A stretch of 64,000 nucleotides of DNA from Nitrococcus mobilis Nb-231. GTDB taxonomy: Bacteria; Pseudomonadota; Gammaproteobacteria; Nitrococcales; Nitrococcaceae. A model generated the notes under the pieces. That model worked only from the letters and a program-made list of their open reading frames with translations, was not told the origin of the DNA and did no database searches. Shown one piece after another: positions 53,884 to 64,000 of the stretch. Both the position numbers and the translations under genes were made by a program. Location: positions 3,092,596 to 3,156,595 of the forward strand of contig NZ_CH672427.1 in the NCBI RefSeq assembly GCF_000153205.1, in the 5' to 3' direction. Numbering within the stretch: the stretch's first letter is position 1; every line of letters begins with the position of its first letter.

Positions 53884-54483
53884 CTATTGCGCGAACCAAC
53901 GTGTTGCGAGTGCCCTGAAGATCAGACCCGGATAGCGAGCGCTGCCCAAGCTGCCGTTATAGCGCGCGAGAGCCCGGGCGAGGTCGTCGTGCTCCTGGTC
54001 CAGGTAATAGCGCAAAATGGTGCATCCCAGCCGCAGATTGGTCTGGATATGGAAGAGATTATCCTCGGGGTGACCGATTGCCTCCAGCCAGAACGGCATC
54101 ACCTGCATCAGCCCACGGGCACCGGCCGAGGAGATCGCGAATCGATTGAAACCGCTCTCAACATCGATCACGGCCAGCACCCACTCCGGTTCGAGTCCGG
54201 CCCGCCGGGCTTCGGAGTGTACCAGTCGCAGCAGGTGCAGCCGTTGGCCGGGATCGGGAATGCGATTGCGCAGCCGGCTCGACATGTCCATGAGCCAGAC
54301 CTCGGCGTCGAAGCGGTTGGCGAAGCTATCCGTACTCTCGATGGCCTGTTTCAGGGCGGCTCGAAGGTGAGGATCGGGGGAGGCGGCCCGAGCACTCGAG
54401 ATCCCGCCGGCAACCAAACTCACTATTAGCAACGTGATTAGCAACGTGCCTGCCAGATAGCGCAACGTTCTCGATCCGCTCAT
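53884..54483 (-). CDS. Lytic transglycosylase, SLT domain
   Basis: A 199-residue exported murein transglycosylase. A signal peptide or anchor covers about residues 8-34 (ending ARA). The catalytic E109 lies in VIDVESGFNRFAISSAGARG followed by LMQVMPFW, and the C-terminal ALARYNGSLG motif is present. It lies 12 bases downstream of proS on the same strand, and the two may be co-transcribed. Confidence 0.92.
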   Translation of the reverse strand: MSGSRTLRYLAGTLLITLLIVSLVAGGISSARAASPDPHLRAALKQAIESTDSFANRFDAEVWLMDMSSRLRNRIPDPGQRLHLLRLVHSEARRAGLEPEWVLAVIDVESGFNRFAISSAGARGLMQVMPFWLEAIGHPEDNLFHIQTNLRLGCTILRYYLDQEHDDLARALARYNGSLGSARYPGLIFRALATRWFAQ

Positions 54484-54495
54484 CCGCTGCCGGTT

Positions 54496-56205
54496 TCAGA
54501 CTTCCTGGTGGAGGTCGCGCAGGAACTCGACTACCCGCTCGCAGGGCAAATGGCGGCTGGTGGGCTCGCTACGGCCGCGATATTCAACCGTGCCGGCCGA
54601 TAGTCCGCGATCGCTGATCACGAGGCGATGAGGTATGCCGATCAGTTCCATGTCCGCGAACTTGACTCCCGGCCGCGCTTCGCGATCGTCCCAGAGCGGC
54701 TCCAGCCCGGCGGCGCCGAGTGCTTCATGCAAGCGTTCGGCCTCATTATGAACGGCCTCGGAGCGGTGCGCGTTGATGGAGACAATAGCGACCTGGAAGG
54801 GTGCCAGGGGAGTCGGCCAGATAATCCCGCGCTCATCGTGATTCTGCTCGATGGCGGCGGCCACCACCCGGGAGACGCCGATTCCATAGCAGCCCATGAT
54901 CATGGGAACCTGGTCGCCGTGCTCGTTCAGAACGCGGGCGTCCATGGATTCGCTGTACTTAGCGCCGAGTTGAAAAACATGGCCCACTTCGATGCCGCGC
55001 TTGATCTGCAAGCTTCCCGCGCAGCTCGGACACCCCTCGCCGGAGCGGACCGTGCGCAGGTCGGCCCGCTCGGGAAGCGCGGCATCCCGGCCCCAGTTGA
55101 GATCGATCCAGTGCCAGTCTTGGCGGTTGCTGCCACTGGAGAAGTTGGGTATGGCCGCGGCCCGCTCATCGACTCGCACCGTCAGCTCCTCGGGTAGACC
55201 CTTGGGGCCGATAAAACCCCGCGGAACCCCGGTGGCGGCTTGCGCCTCCTCCGGTTCAGCCAGGCGCACCTCGCCGGCGTCGAGTGCCGATCGAGCCTTG
55301 GTGAGGTTGAGTTCGTCATCGCCGGCGAGGAAGAGCACGGCCGGTTTGCCGTCGGCGAGCACTACGATGCTCTTGACGATACGATCCGGCGTCAGCCCCA
55401 GCATTTGTGCTTGCTCTGCGACGGTCCGAATGTCCGGTGTAGGCTGCTCCTGCGCTGCTCGTTGCGGCTCTTGGCGAGGCGGAGCGGGACGGGATTGCGC
55501 GAGTTCCGTGTTGGCGGCATAGTTGCAGTGCCGGCATACAGCGATGGCGTCCTCGCCCGAGTCGGCAAGAACATGAAATTCCTCCGAGACGCTGCCGCCA
55601 ATGGCCCCGGTATCCGCCCGCACGGCACGGAAATCGAGATTCAGACGCTGGAAGATACGGCTGTAAGCCGCGTGCATGGCTCGGTAGGTGGCTTCCAGCG
55701 AGGCTTGATCGAGGTGGAACGAATAGGCGTCCTTCATCAGAAACTCGCGGGCGCGCATCACGCCGAAACGGGGGCGAATCTCGTCGCGGAACTTGGTTTG
55801 GATCTGATAGTAGGTCACCGGCAACTGGCGATAGCTATGGATCTCGCGGCGGACTAAGTCGGTAATAACCTCCTCGTGCGTGGGCCCGAAGCAGAATTCG
55901 CGCGCATGACGGTCTTTGAGGCGCAGCAACTCCGGTCCATACTGTTCCCAACGGCCCGATTCCTGCCAAAGTTCGGCGGGCTGCACCGCCGGCATCAGAA
56001 CTTCCAGCGAGCCGATCCGGTCCATCTCTTCTCGAACCACCCGCTCGACATTGCGTAGCACCCGCAGCCCGAGCGGCAGCCAGGTGTAAAGCCCGGCACC
56101 CAGCCGAGCGATAAGGCCGGCACGAAGCATCAGCTGATGACTGATGATCTCGGCATCAGCTGGAATCTCCCTTGAGGTAAATAGGGGAAAACCGGTTACT
56201 CGCAT
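54496..56205 (-). CDS. proS: Prolyl-tRNA synthetase (bacterial type, with editing domain)
   Basis: A 569-residue class II aminoacyl-tRNA synthetase. Motif 1 (LGLRVLRNVERVVREEMDRI), motif 2 (KFRDEIRPRFGVMRAREFLM) and motif 3 (MIMGCYGIGVSRVVAAAIEQ) are all present, with a YbaK-like editing insertion between motifs 2 and 3 (about 225-390). The ATG at 56203-56205 fits the family N-terminus (RVTGFPLFTSREIPADAEII). Confidence 0.97.
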   Translation of the reverse strand: MRVTGFPLFTSREIPADAEIISHQLMLRAGLIARLGAGLYTWLPLGLRVLRNVERVVREEMDRIGSLEVLMPAVQPAELWQESGRWEQYGPELLRLKDRHAREFCFGPTHEEVITDLVRREIHSYRQLPVTYYQIQTKFRDEIRPRFGVMRAREFLMKDAYSFHLDQASLEATYRAMHAAYSRIFQRLNLDFRAVRADTGAIGGSVSEEFHVLADSGEDAIAVCRHCNYAANTELAQSRPAPPRQEPQRAAQEQPTPDIRTVAEQAQMLGLTPDRIVKSIVVLADGKPAVLFLAGDDELNLTKARSALDAGEVRLAEPEEAQAATGVPRGFIGPKGLPEELTVRVDERAAAIPNFSSGSNRQDWHWIDLNWGRDAALPERADLRTVRSGEGCPSCAGSLQIKRGIEVGHVFQLGAKYSESMDARVLNEHGDQVPMIMGCYGIGVSRVVAAAIEQNHDERGIIWPTPLAPFQVAIVSINAHRSEAVHNEAERLHEALGAAGLEPLWDDREARPGVKFADMELIGIPHRLVISDRGLSAGTVEYRGRSEPTSRHLPCERVVEFLRDLHQEV

Positions 56206-56305
56206 AGCTACCACTTGTCTCCGCACGCCGCGGCCGGGATTTGCGCACTAAAGGCAGTAAAGGGTATCTCATGACGTGTCCGGAAGCGACGGCAACCGTC
56301 CAGCA

Positions 56306-56776
56306 TCAGGGGCTGCTCGGTGGGCAGTACTCCTCGAGGTAACGCTTGGTGGCGGCGATCTTCGCCTCCCGCTGCGCCTGGGTATAGCGCACCACCTTGC
56401 CGGAGGCATCGCGGAACCGGCGATTGCTGCCGCCTGCTTGAAGATAAAGTAGATTTTGTCGTGCGGTCGGGCACGCGAGTTGCTGATTGTGGACGTTCGG
56501 CTGGACGCGCGGATCACTTCCGCTCGGTTGAGCAGTGGTTTTCTGGCCGTTGGAACTCAGCGGTGTTCCCGGGAGGGGGGTAGGCTGGCGCGGCGCCGGC
56601 GGCGTATGTTCGGGCGGTGTTTGGATGTCGAGCGTTTGCGCACCCCGTCCTACGGGGGGGAGTTCGCTGTAATGGGTTTGTCCCTGGGAGTCGCGCCATT
56701 TATAGATTTTCGCCGCTATGGCGGCCGAAGCTGTCAGCGCTGCCAATACTGCCGTAATCCATACGATTCGCTGCAT
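56306..56776 (-). CDS. DUF4124-domain exported protein
   Basis: A 156-residue protein with a signal peptide (about 1-21, TASAAIAA) followed by the DUF4124 block IYKWRDSQGQTHYSELPP. A Pro/Thr/Gln-rich linker and a C-terminal basic helix (YTQAQREAKIAATKRYLEEY) follow. The ATG at 56774-56776 has GAGGAGAGG upstream. Function unknown. It is 100 bases upstream of proS on the same strand. Confidence 0.85.
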   Translation of the reverse strand: MQRIVWITAVLAALTASAAIAAKIYKWRDSQGQTHYSELPPVGRGAQTLDIQTPPEHTPPAPRQPTPLPGTPLSSNGQKTTAQPSGSDPRVQPNVHNQQLACPTARQNLLYLQAGGSNRRFRDASGKVVRYTQAQREAKIAATKRYLEEYCPPSSP

Positions 56777-57028
56777 GCGCGCCTCTCCTCGAGATAGAGC
56801 GGGTATCCCGCAAGGGAGTATGAAGCATGCACAGGGGGTACGTACTAATGAGGCCGACGAACGGCGGTATTCCGCCGATGCTTGTTTGGCGCTTGATGCG
56901 CCCCTTCGTACCCAATACAATTTAGCGTTCTAATTATTTTGCGGACCATTTCGAATATCCCGCGTAGGCTCGGGACGTCGCGTCTGCTCGCGTTCCAGTA
57001 TCGGGCACGCAATCTGGGTAGGGGGCCA

Positions 57029-57523
57029 ATGCGGCATATCATCTCCATTCTCGTGGAGAACGAGTTCGGCGCTCTGTCGCGGATCGCCGGTCTGTTCACT
57101 ACCCGCGGTTACAATATCGAGTGTCTTACGGTCGCCCCTACGGATGACCCTACGCTCTCGCGCATGACGTTGGTGACTTTTGGTGACGAGCGCATCATCG
57201 AACAGATCATCAAGCAGTTGAACAAACTGCTGGATGTGGTCAAGGTGCTGGACATCACCGAGGCAGCGCACATCGAGCGAGAGATCATGCTGGTAAAGGT
57301 GCAGGCCGTCACCGCGGAGGCCCGTGAGGAATATAAGCGTCTGGCGGATATTTTCCGCGGACGCGTACTCGATGTCACCGGCAAGACCTACACCATCGAG
57401 CTCATCGGTACCAGCAGCAAGCTGGACGCCTTCCTCGAGGTGATCGAGCGGCGGACGCCACTCGAGGTCGTGCGCTCCGGGGTGATCGGAATTGCGCGAG
57501 GTGACAAGCAAATGCGGCTCTAG
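57029..57523 (+). CDS. ilvN: Acetolactate synthase small (regulatory) subunit
   Basis: A 164-residue IlvN/IlvH with the N-terminal ACT domain (MRHIISILVENEFGALSRIA, GLFTTRGYNIECLTVAPTDD) that binds valine, and the usual C-terminal domain (EYKRLADIFRGRVLDVTGKT). The ATG at 57029 follows TAGGGGGCCA. The large subunit gene ilvB, normally directly upstream, is absent; a gene on the opposite strand is there instead. ilvC follows 61 bases downstream. Confidence 0.95.
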   Translation: MRHIISILVENEFGALSRIAGLFTTRGYNIECLTVAPTDDPTLSRMTLVTFGDERIIEQIIKQLNKLLDVVKVLDITEAAHIEREIMLVKVQAVTAEAREEYKRLADIFRGRVLDVTGKTYTIELIGTSSKLDAFLEVIERRTPLEVVRSGVIGIARGDKQMRL

Positions 57524-57539
57524 GGCCTGTTGGCCTTAG

Positions 57540-58601
<1,062 letters not shown>

Positions 58602-58846
58602 TTTCTGTGCAGCGCTCATTCATCCAGATGGGCCGGCCGATCGCGAGGCCGCATCGTTACGAGCCAGCCACTGCGGCGCCTCTTTGGGCTTGCTGCCAGT
58701 GTTGTCACCGGCTTGGCCCGATACGCTGCGGCCGACCGACGCCACCCTATCACTCGCATGTGTTCGCCGGTCATCTATTTCTCCAGGCAGAGCGGTGTTG
58801 CGCCGCAACCGACGGTTGAACCGATGTCAGACCCGCGCGCGTTTCC

Positions 58847-59647
58847 ATGAGTGAACCCAGCGATAGCCGCAATGGTAGGGCTGCTCGGCAGCGTCGGGGC
58901 ATCTATCTGCTGCCTAACCTTCTGACCACGACGGCCTTGTTTTTCGGGTTTTATGCGATGGTTGCGGCGATTAACAATGCGTTCCAAAGTGCCGCCATCG
59001 GTGTGCTGATTGCCATGGTAATGGATGGACTCGATGGCCGTGTGGCCCGGCTGACCAACACCCAAAGCGCTTTCGGGATGCAATACGATAGCATCGCCGA
59101 TATGGTTTCCTTCGGTGTGGCACCGGCGTTGGTAATGTATCAGTGGGCGCTGGCAGATCTGGCCACATGGGGCCCCGTGTGGGGCAAGCTGGGTTGGTTG
59201 GGCGCGTTCATCTACGCCGCTTGCGCCGGTTTGCGGTTGGCGCGTTTCAACACCCAGTTCGGAGTAGTCGACAAGCGCTACTTTCAGGGCCTTCCCAGCC
59301 CTTCGGCCGCCGCTGTGGTCGCCGGTATGGTCTGGGCAGGCAACCGGCTCGATATGGGCGGCGTTGGCGTTGGTCTTCCTGCTTTAGTATTGACGGTGTT
59401 GGCCGGGATTCTGATGGTGAGTAACGTTCGTTATTACAGCTTCAAAGAGATTGATTTTCGCTATCGAGTCCCGTTTATTGCCATGGTATTGCTGGTTCTG
59501 GTGCTTGCGGTGACCTCGGTGCATCCTCCTCTGGTGCTGTTTTTGGTGGCGCTCGTGTATATGGGTTCTGGTCCGGTGCTGACCGTGGTGCAACGCCGGC
59601 GGCGGCGCAATCGTGCCGTCGCCGAGCGCTCCCCGTTGGAGAAGTAA
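58847..59647 (+). CDS. pssA: CDP-diacylglycerol-serine O-phosphatidyltransferase
   Basis: A 266-residue integral membrane enzyme making phosphatidylserine. The CDP-alcohol phosphotransferase motif is complete: DGLDGRVAR near residue 60, then G and two Asp residues in FGMQYDSIADMVSFG. Around eight hydrophobic segments and a basic C-terminal tail (RRRRRNRAVAERS) are present. The ilvN-ilvC-pssA-leuA order is common in gammaproteobacteria. Confidence 0.95.
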   Translation: MSEPSDSRNGRAARQRRGIYLLPNLLTTTALFFGFYAMVAAINNAFQSAAIGVLIAMVMDGLDGRVARLTNTQSAFGMQYDSIADMVSFGVAPALVMYQWALADLATWGPVWGKLGWLGAFIYAACAGLRLARFNTQFGVVDKRYFQGLPSPSAAAVVAGMVWAGNRLDMGGVGVGLPALVLTVLAGILMVSNVRYYSFKEIDFRYRVPFIAMVLLVLVLAVTSVHPPLVLFLVALVYMGSGPVLTVVQRRRRRNRAVAERSPLEK

Positions 59648-59961
59648 ATGGGTTGTCCGGTCACGAATGGGCGTTATATAGTTAAACTTCAAAATTAGGG
59701 TCCACCGAGCGGGTGATGCAGTATGAATCATGATGATGGACTGCTCCTCACCCACTGCTCCGGCGCCTTCACTATGGGGCTGTCGCGGGTAGCTTCGTCT
59801 ATCGTTATCTACGCCGATTCGCGCCGGCTGCCGTAAGGTAAGGCAGTAACTCTCCCAACTCACAATCACCCGCTGTTTCGAAACCGCGCCCAAGTCGATC
59901 CTTATAAGTTCGGTGGGGTGGGCGGATTGGCATCTATGGGATAACCAAGCGGAGCCTAAAC
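59648..59961. other. Intergenic leader before leuA
   Basis: No conserved gene is seen. A frame from the ATG at 59723 could encode a short peptide of about 38 residues, but it is not enriched in leucine codons in a way that would support an attenuator. The promoter and leader of leuA are expected here. Confidence 0.4.
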
Positions 59962-61512
59962 ATGAACCAGGCCGAACGTCTTATCATATTTGACACCACC
60001 CTTCGCGATGGCGAACAAAGCCCTGGGGCTTCCATGACCAAGGAGGAGAAACTGCGCATCGCCATAGCGTTGGAGCGGATGCGGGTCAATGTGATCGAAG
60101 CCGGGTTCCCGGCCGCGAGCAGCGGTGATTACGAGGCCGTGCGAGCGGTGGCGGAGGGTGTTCGAGAAAGCCGGGTTTGCGCACTGGCCCGGGCGCGCGA
60201 GGCGGATATCGATCGGGCCGCAGTGGCAATCGAGTCGGCGGCGGCGGGGCGTATTCACACCTTCCTTGCCACCTCGCCGATCCATATGCAGATGAAGCTC
60301 AAGATGGAGCCGCAAGCGGTATTGGAGCAGGCTGTGTGGGCGGTTCGGCATGCTCGGCGCTATTGCGATGACATCGAGTTCTCGCCCGAGGATGCCGGAC
60401 GCTCGGAGCCGGATTTTCTCTGCCGGGTGCTAGAGGCAGTGATCAAGGCCGGGGCTACGACGGTTAATATACCCGATACCGTGGGTTACAGTGTGCCTGA
60501 GCAGTTCGGAGCGCTGATTGCGGATTTGCGAGCACGCGTGCCCAACTCGGACCAGGCCGTTTGGTCGGTGCACTGTCATAATGATCTCGGTTTGGCGGTG
60601 GCGAACTCGCTGGCAGCTGTCATGAGCGGAGCCCGCCAGGTGGAATGTACGATCAACGGGTTGGGTGAACGAGCGGGCAATGCGGCTTTGGAGGAGCTCG
60701 TGATGGCCGTGCGCACACGGCAGGATTTTTTTCCATGCGATACGAGTATCAACGCGCGCGAGATCGTTCCGACCTCAAAGTTGGTAGCCAATATTACCGG
60801 TTTTGCGGTCCAACCCAATAAGGCCATTGTTGGCGTCAATGCCTTCGCTCATGAGTCGGGCATCCACCAGGACGGCGTGCTCAAGATGCGTGAAACCTAC
60901 GAGATCATGCGCGCCGAGGACGTCGGCTGGGGTACCAACCGCATGGTGCTGGGTAAGCACAGCGGTCGTAACGCCTTTCGGAGTCGTTGCCAAGCGCTGG
61001 GGATTGGCTTCGCTACCGAGGCGCAGCTCAACGAGGCCTTCGCTCGGTTCAAGGATCTCGCCGATAAAAAGCACGAGATATTCGACGAAGATCTGCAAGC
61101 GCTTGCAAGCGAGGCGAGTGCCGCATTGGTCAACGAGCGAATCCGGTTAATTTCCTTCCGGTGTTGCTCGGAAACGGGAGAGCGCCCGTTCGCAGAGATC
61201 ACCCTTGTGCTCGGCGAGGAAGAGCGCAGGGCCAGCTCGAGCGGGGATGGGCCCGTGGACGCCGCTTTCAAGGCGATCGACAGTGTTGTCCAAAGCGGTA
61301 CGGAATTGCTGCTGTACTCCGTGAACAATATTACTACTGGCAGCGATGCTCAGGGGGAGGTAACGGTGCGGCTGGACAAGGCCGGGCGGGTCGTCAATGG
61401 CCAGGGTTCGGATACCGATATCGTGCTTGCCTCGGCAAAGGCTTACATCAACGCGCTCAATAAACTGGAACAGGCCGATCTGCGCACGCATCCGCAAATC
61501 GCGCTGCTTTGA
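59962..61512 (+). CDS. leuA: 2-isopropylmalate synthase
   Basis: A 516-residue LeuA, first enzyme of leucine synthesis. The N-terminal TIM barrel has [18 protein letters not shown] with catalytic Arg/Asp, the metal-binding HCHNDLG, and [18 protein letters not shown]. The linker and C-terminal allosteric domain (about 390-516) with the leucine-binding fold are present. The length is typical for the bacterial class. Confidence 0.97.
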   Translation: MNQAERLIIFDTTLRDGEQSPGASMTKEEKLRIAIALERMRVNVIEAGFPAASSGDYEAVRAVAEGVRESRVCALARAREADIDRAAVAIESAAAGRIHTFLATSPIHMQMKLKMEPQAVLEQAVWAVRHARRYCDDIEFSPEDAGRSEPDFLCRVLEAVIKAGATTVNIPDTVGYSVPEQFGALIADLRARVPNSDQAVWSVHCHNDLGLAVANSLAAVMSGARQVECTINGLGERAGNAALEELVMAVRTRQDFFPCDTSINAREIVPTSKLVANITGFAVQPNKAIVGVNAFAHESGIHQDGVLKMRETYEIMRAEDVGWGTNRMVLGKHSGRNAFRSRCQALGIGFATEAQLNEAFARFKDLADKKHEIFDEDLQALASEASAALVNERIRLISFRCCSETGERPFAEITLVLGEEERRASSSGDGPVDAAFKAIDSVVQSGTELLLYSVNNITTGSDAQGEVTVRLDKAGRVVNGQGSDTDIVLASAKAYINALNKLEQADLRTHPQIALL

Positions 61513-61703
61513 GGCGAGTCGCCGGAAAGGCTCGCGCAGGCGCTCTCAAATTGGTTTGAACAGAGCAGGGGAGCCGCACCGATTGTATCGAGGAGCGGGA
61601 CGATTCACTGTGGCGGAGCAAAGCAGCTAGAGTTACTGTGAAGACAGGCTCAGCTCGAAGATTTGATAATGCCGAGGGTCGCGGTTCGCTGCGAAGCACG
61701 ATT

Positions 61704-62501
61704 ATGAAGACGCGCGATGGTTTATTTCGGCTGCAGTATCTTCAGCGTTTGGGTATCGACGTATGGGTTCGACGACAAGGCGGCGCGGCCGAGCAAGCGC
61801 CCGTGGAAAACACTACCGGTAGGGCGTCGATCGAGCGGCTGGTTCAGCCAGGCGTTGTGGTTGAAGACACGGCCGATACGAATCCGGCACGGCTGATAAC
61901 GGCTGAGGCCGAGATTGCGCGCCTGGACTGGGAGGCTTTGCGCGAGCGGGTGCAGCACTGCGAGCGTTGTCTGCTGCATCAGACGCGAATGCAAGGGGTC
62001 TTCGGCATCGGCAACCCGCAGGCGCAATTGATGTTGATCGGCGAAGCACCCGGGGCGGAGGAGGATCGCCGGGGTGAACCCTTCGTCGGGCGTGCCGGCA
62101 AGCTACTCGATGAAATGTTGCGTGCAATCGGCCTCTCACGCGAGAGGGTCTACATCACTAACGTGTTGAAATCACGGCCTCCGAACAACCGGGATCCAAC
62201 GCCGGATGAGGTGGCGGCCTGTGAGCCCTACCTGCGGCGGCAGCTGGAGTTGATCGCGCCCAGCCTGATCCTCGCCCTAGGCCGGATTGCGGCGCAGTAT
62301 CTGCTCAAGAGCACCCAGTCATTGGGACGACTGCGCGGCGCCTGGCACCATTATGGACCACGCGCAACGCCGTTGCGGGTCACCTATCACCCGGCCTATT
62401 TGCTGCGCAGCCCCGCAGACAAGCACAAAGCCTGGCAGGATCTCAAGCAGGTCCGACAGTGCTTACGCCACGCGAGTCCGTCCACGGGAGTCGTGCCATG
62501 A
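61704..62501 (+). CDS. Family-4 uracil-DNA glycosylase with one Fe-S cysteine replaced
   Basis: A 265-residue family-4 UDG that excises uracil from DNA. Motifs [20 protein letters not shown] and TYHPAYLLR surround the active site. Of the four Fe-S cysteines three are seen (C86 and C89 in HCERC, C173 in AACEPYL). The remaining one is serine, S157 in NVLKSRPP, at exactly the family spacing. The ATG at 61704 is preferred to an earlier GTG because it gives the usual N-terminus ([15 protein letters not shown]). It overlaps rimI by 4 bases. Confidence 0.9.
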   Translation: MKTRDGLFRLQYLQRLGIDVWVRRQGGAAEQAPVENTTGRASIERLVQPGVVVEDTADTNPARLITAEAEIARLDWEALRERVQHCERCLLHQTRMQGVFGIGNPQAQLMLIGEAPGAEEDRRGEPFVGRAGKLLDEMLRAIGLSRERVYITNVLKSRPPNNRDPTPDEVAACEPYLRRQLELIAPSLILALGRIAAQYLLKSTQSLGRLRGAWHHYGPRATPLRVTYHPAYLLRSPADKHKAWQDLKQVRQCLRHASPSTGVVP

Positions 62502-62980
62502 GCGCTGAGCCCCGCGAGTTTTTCACTCTCATCCGGCCGATGCGCGAGGCCGACCTCGGCGAGATCATCGCCATTGAGCTGGCTGCCTACGAGTTTCCCT
62601 GGACCCGCGGTATATTCAGAGACTGCTTGCGCGTGGGCTACGATTGTTGCGTGCACATGTTCGCCAATCAGATCGTGGGCTATGTCGTACTGCGCTACGG
62701 CGCCGGCGAAGCTCACATACTCAACATCGCGGTTGGTCCGCAATGGCAGAACCGCGGGTTTGGTAGAAACCTTTTGCAACGCACGTTGCGCCAATCCGCT
62801 CGGTTTGGCGCGCAGACGTTATTCTTGGAGGTGCGCCCCTCCAACGCTGCGGCGTTGCATCTTTACCGCAGCGTCGGATTTTGTGTCGTAGGGCGACGAC
62901 GGGATTACTATCCGAGCCGCCGGGGGCGAGAAGATGCCCTCATTCTGGGGCTCGAGCTTGTAACGCCCGCCACGGGTTGA
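62498..62980 (+). CDS. rimI: Ribosomal protein S18-alanine N-acetyltransferase
   Basis: A 160-residue GNAT-fold acetyltransferase. AHILNIAVGPQWQNRGFGRN carries the acetyl-CoA-binding Q/RxxGxG/A motif and LEVRPSNAAALHLYRSVGF follows, both typical of RimI. The ATG at 62498 overlaps the UDG stop (ATGA). UDG-rimI pairs are common in gammaproteobacteria. Confidence 0.92.
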   Translation: MSAEPREFFTLIRPMREADLGEIIAIELAAYEFPWTRGIFRDCLRVGYDCCVHMFANQIVGYVVLRYGAGEAHILNIAVGPQWQNRGFGRNLLQRTLRQSARFGAQTLFLEVRPSNAAALHLYRSVGFCVVGRRRDYYPSRRGREDALILGLELVTPATG

Positions 62981-62988
62981 ATCGGGCC

Positions 62989-64000
62989 ATGGCGCATGAG
63001 GACCACTCGGGTATGCGTGCTCAGGGTGGGCCAGATACCCTGGGAGATGTGGTGCCCTTCCTGCGGCCAATAAACGGGTTTTCACTGTGGTCGCGAGCGG
63101 TGTGGGGGTGGGCGCTTTACGATTGGGCCAATTCTGCGTTTGCGACCGTGGTGCTGGCCGGGTTCTTTCCATTGCTGTTCCATGATTTCTGGAATATTGG
63201 CCTCAGTGGGGCCGAGTCCAACCTCCGTTTAGGTTGGATTAACGCCGTGGCCGGCCTAGGTATCGCCTTACTCGCGCCGGTGCTTGGTGCCGTGGCGGAT
63301 CGCGCCGGGGCTAAAAAGCGCTTTTTGGTTGTCTTTATGGTCTTGGGGGTGCTCGCGACCGCTCTGCTGAGCTCGGCACCGGGCGGCGCCTGGGTGCCGG
63401 CCGCAAGCCTTTATATTTGCGCCATGATCGGCTTTGCGGGGGCGAATGTGTTCTACGATGCGCTGCTGCTTGCGGTCGCTCCCCCTGAGCGCTGGCATTT
63501 CGTTTCAGGGCTGGGTTTCGCCATGGGCTATTTGGGAGGCGGGCTGCTTTACCTCGGTTGCGTACTGGCCGCCTTGAACCCGCAAGCATTCGGTTTCGCC
63601 GATGCCACAGCGGCTGCCACGACGGCTTTTCTTGCCACAGCGCTTTGGTGGGGCGTCTTCTCGATACCACTGATTCTTTTCGTTCGAGAGCCGGCCCGGG
63701 CCGCACGTGCACGTCGGCGGGTATGGGCCCGTGGGTTTGCTCAGCTCGTCGAGACCATTCGCCACCTGCGCACTTTCCGCGTGGTTGGGATTTTTTTGAT
63801 CGCTTACTGGCTCTATATCGACGCGGTCGGCACGGTGATCCGGATGGCGGTGGCTTACGGCCGCTCGCTCGGCTTTGCGCAAAGTGAGCTTATCGTGGCG
63901 CTGCTTATCACCCAATTCGTTGGGTTCCCCGCGGCGATCCTATTCGGCTGGCTTGGGCAGCGCATCGGTCCTCGGCGCGGAATTTATCTCGGCTTGCTCG
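62989..64000 (+). CDS. MFS transporter, UMF1/Atg22-like, runs off right edge
   Basis: At least 337 residues of a membrane transporter with about nine hydrophobic segments in the part shown. WALYDWANSAFATVVLAGFF is characteristic of the Atg22/UMF1 branch of the major facilitator superfamily, and the loop GAVADRAGAKKR is the MFS motif A. The ATG at 62989 lies 8 bases after rimI. The substrate is unknown; amino acid export is a family-based guess. Confidence 0.88.
   Translation, partial: MAHEDHSGMRAQGGPDTLGDVVPFLRPINGFSLWSRAVWGWALYDWANSAFATVVLAGFFPLLFHDFWNIGLSGAESNLRLGWINAVAGLGIALLAPVLGAVADRAGAKKRFLVVFMVLGVLATALLSSAPGGAWVPAASLYICAMIGFAGANVFYDALLLAVAPPERWHFVSGLGFAMGYLGGGLLYLGCVLAALNPQAFGFADATAAATTAFLATALWWGVFSIPLILFVREPARAARARRRVWARGFAQLVETIRHLRTFRVVGIFLIAYWLYIDAVGTVIRMAVAYGRSLGFAQSELIVALLITQFVGFPAAILFGWLGQRIGPRRGIYLGLL

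Noticed and set aside
59723-59839. A short open frame before leuA considered as a leucine attenuator peptide
   Set aside because: It lacks a run of leucine codons and no clear terminator/antiterminator pair is visible.

Overview
The window looks like chromosome from a GC-rich gammaproteobacterial chemolithoautotroph. The main evidence is a complete alpha-carboxysome operon with form I Rubisco (cbbLS, csoS2, csoSCA, csoS4AB, csoS1), its LysR regulator, a DAB-type inorganic-carbon pump, and housekeeping genes of gammaproteobacterial type (folX, family-4 uracil-DNA glycosylase plus rimI, proS, trmH, ilvN-ilvC-pssA-leuA). The species cannot be named from sequence alone.

Layout. 1-8 kb: the N-terminal part of a type I restriction HsdR subunit, an ExoD-like membrane protein, a TRAP transporter operon (dctQ-dctM-dctP), and a lipoprotein/rhodanese pair. 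Two 128-bp near-identical structured repeats lie before the TRAP operon and before the lipoprotein gene. 8-14 kb: a partly decayed branched-chain acyl-CoA degradation cluster (broken acyl-CoA dehydrogenase, intact mmsA, an SDR with a frameshifted C-terminus) followed by etfBA. 14-23 kb: folX, nitroreductase, a glycosidase-like/glycosyltransferase operon, a membrane protein, dodecin and an outer-membrane porin. 23-25 kb: transposase remnants and about 1 kb without a recognisable gene.

25-45 kb is the carbon-fixation island. It holds a CbbR-like regulator, a beta-carbonic anhydrase, the cso operon, a ferritin-like protein, acRAF and a small disordered protein in the position of McdB. A second block, dabB / NuoM-like membrane subunit / dabA / PII-like protein / csoS1D / Nudix, is bracketed by two inverted 157-bp MITE copies. 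Together the genes import bicarbonate (DAB), convert it to CO2 inside the shell (CsoSCA) and fix it (CbbLS). The operon shows recent tandem amplification: four 177-bp units at the start of csoS2, and three csoS1 genes followed by a fourth, internally deleted copy.

45-51 kb is a nested mobile-element graveyard: an IS5-type remnant with matching inverted ends, a serine-recombinase element with its own inverted ends, a DUF4338/ISAs1 transposase pseudogene, a broken Uma2 gene, an IS1380-like tail fused to a shortened hicA with intact hicB, and an IS4-type pseudogene. 51-64 kb returns to ordinary chromosome: isochorismatase-like hydrolase, CbiX-like chelatase, epimerase, trmH, lytic transglycosylase, proS, DUF4124 protein, ilvN-ilvC, pssA, leuA, family-4 UDG, rimI and an MFS/Atg22-type transporter that runs off the right edge.
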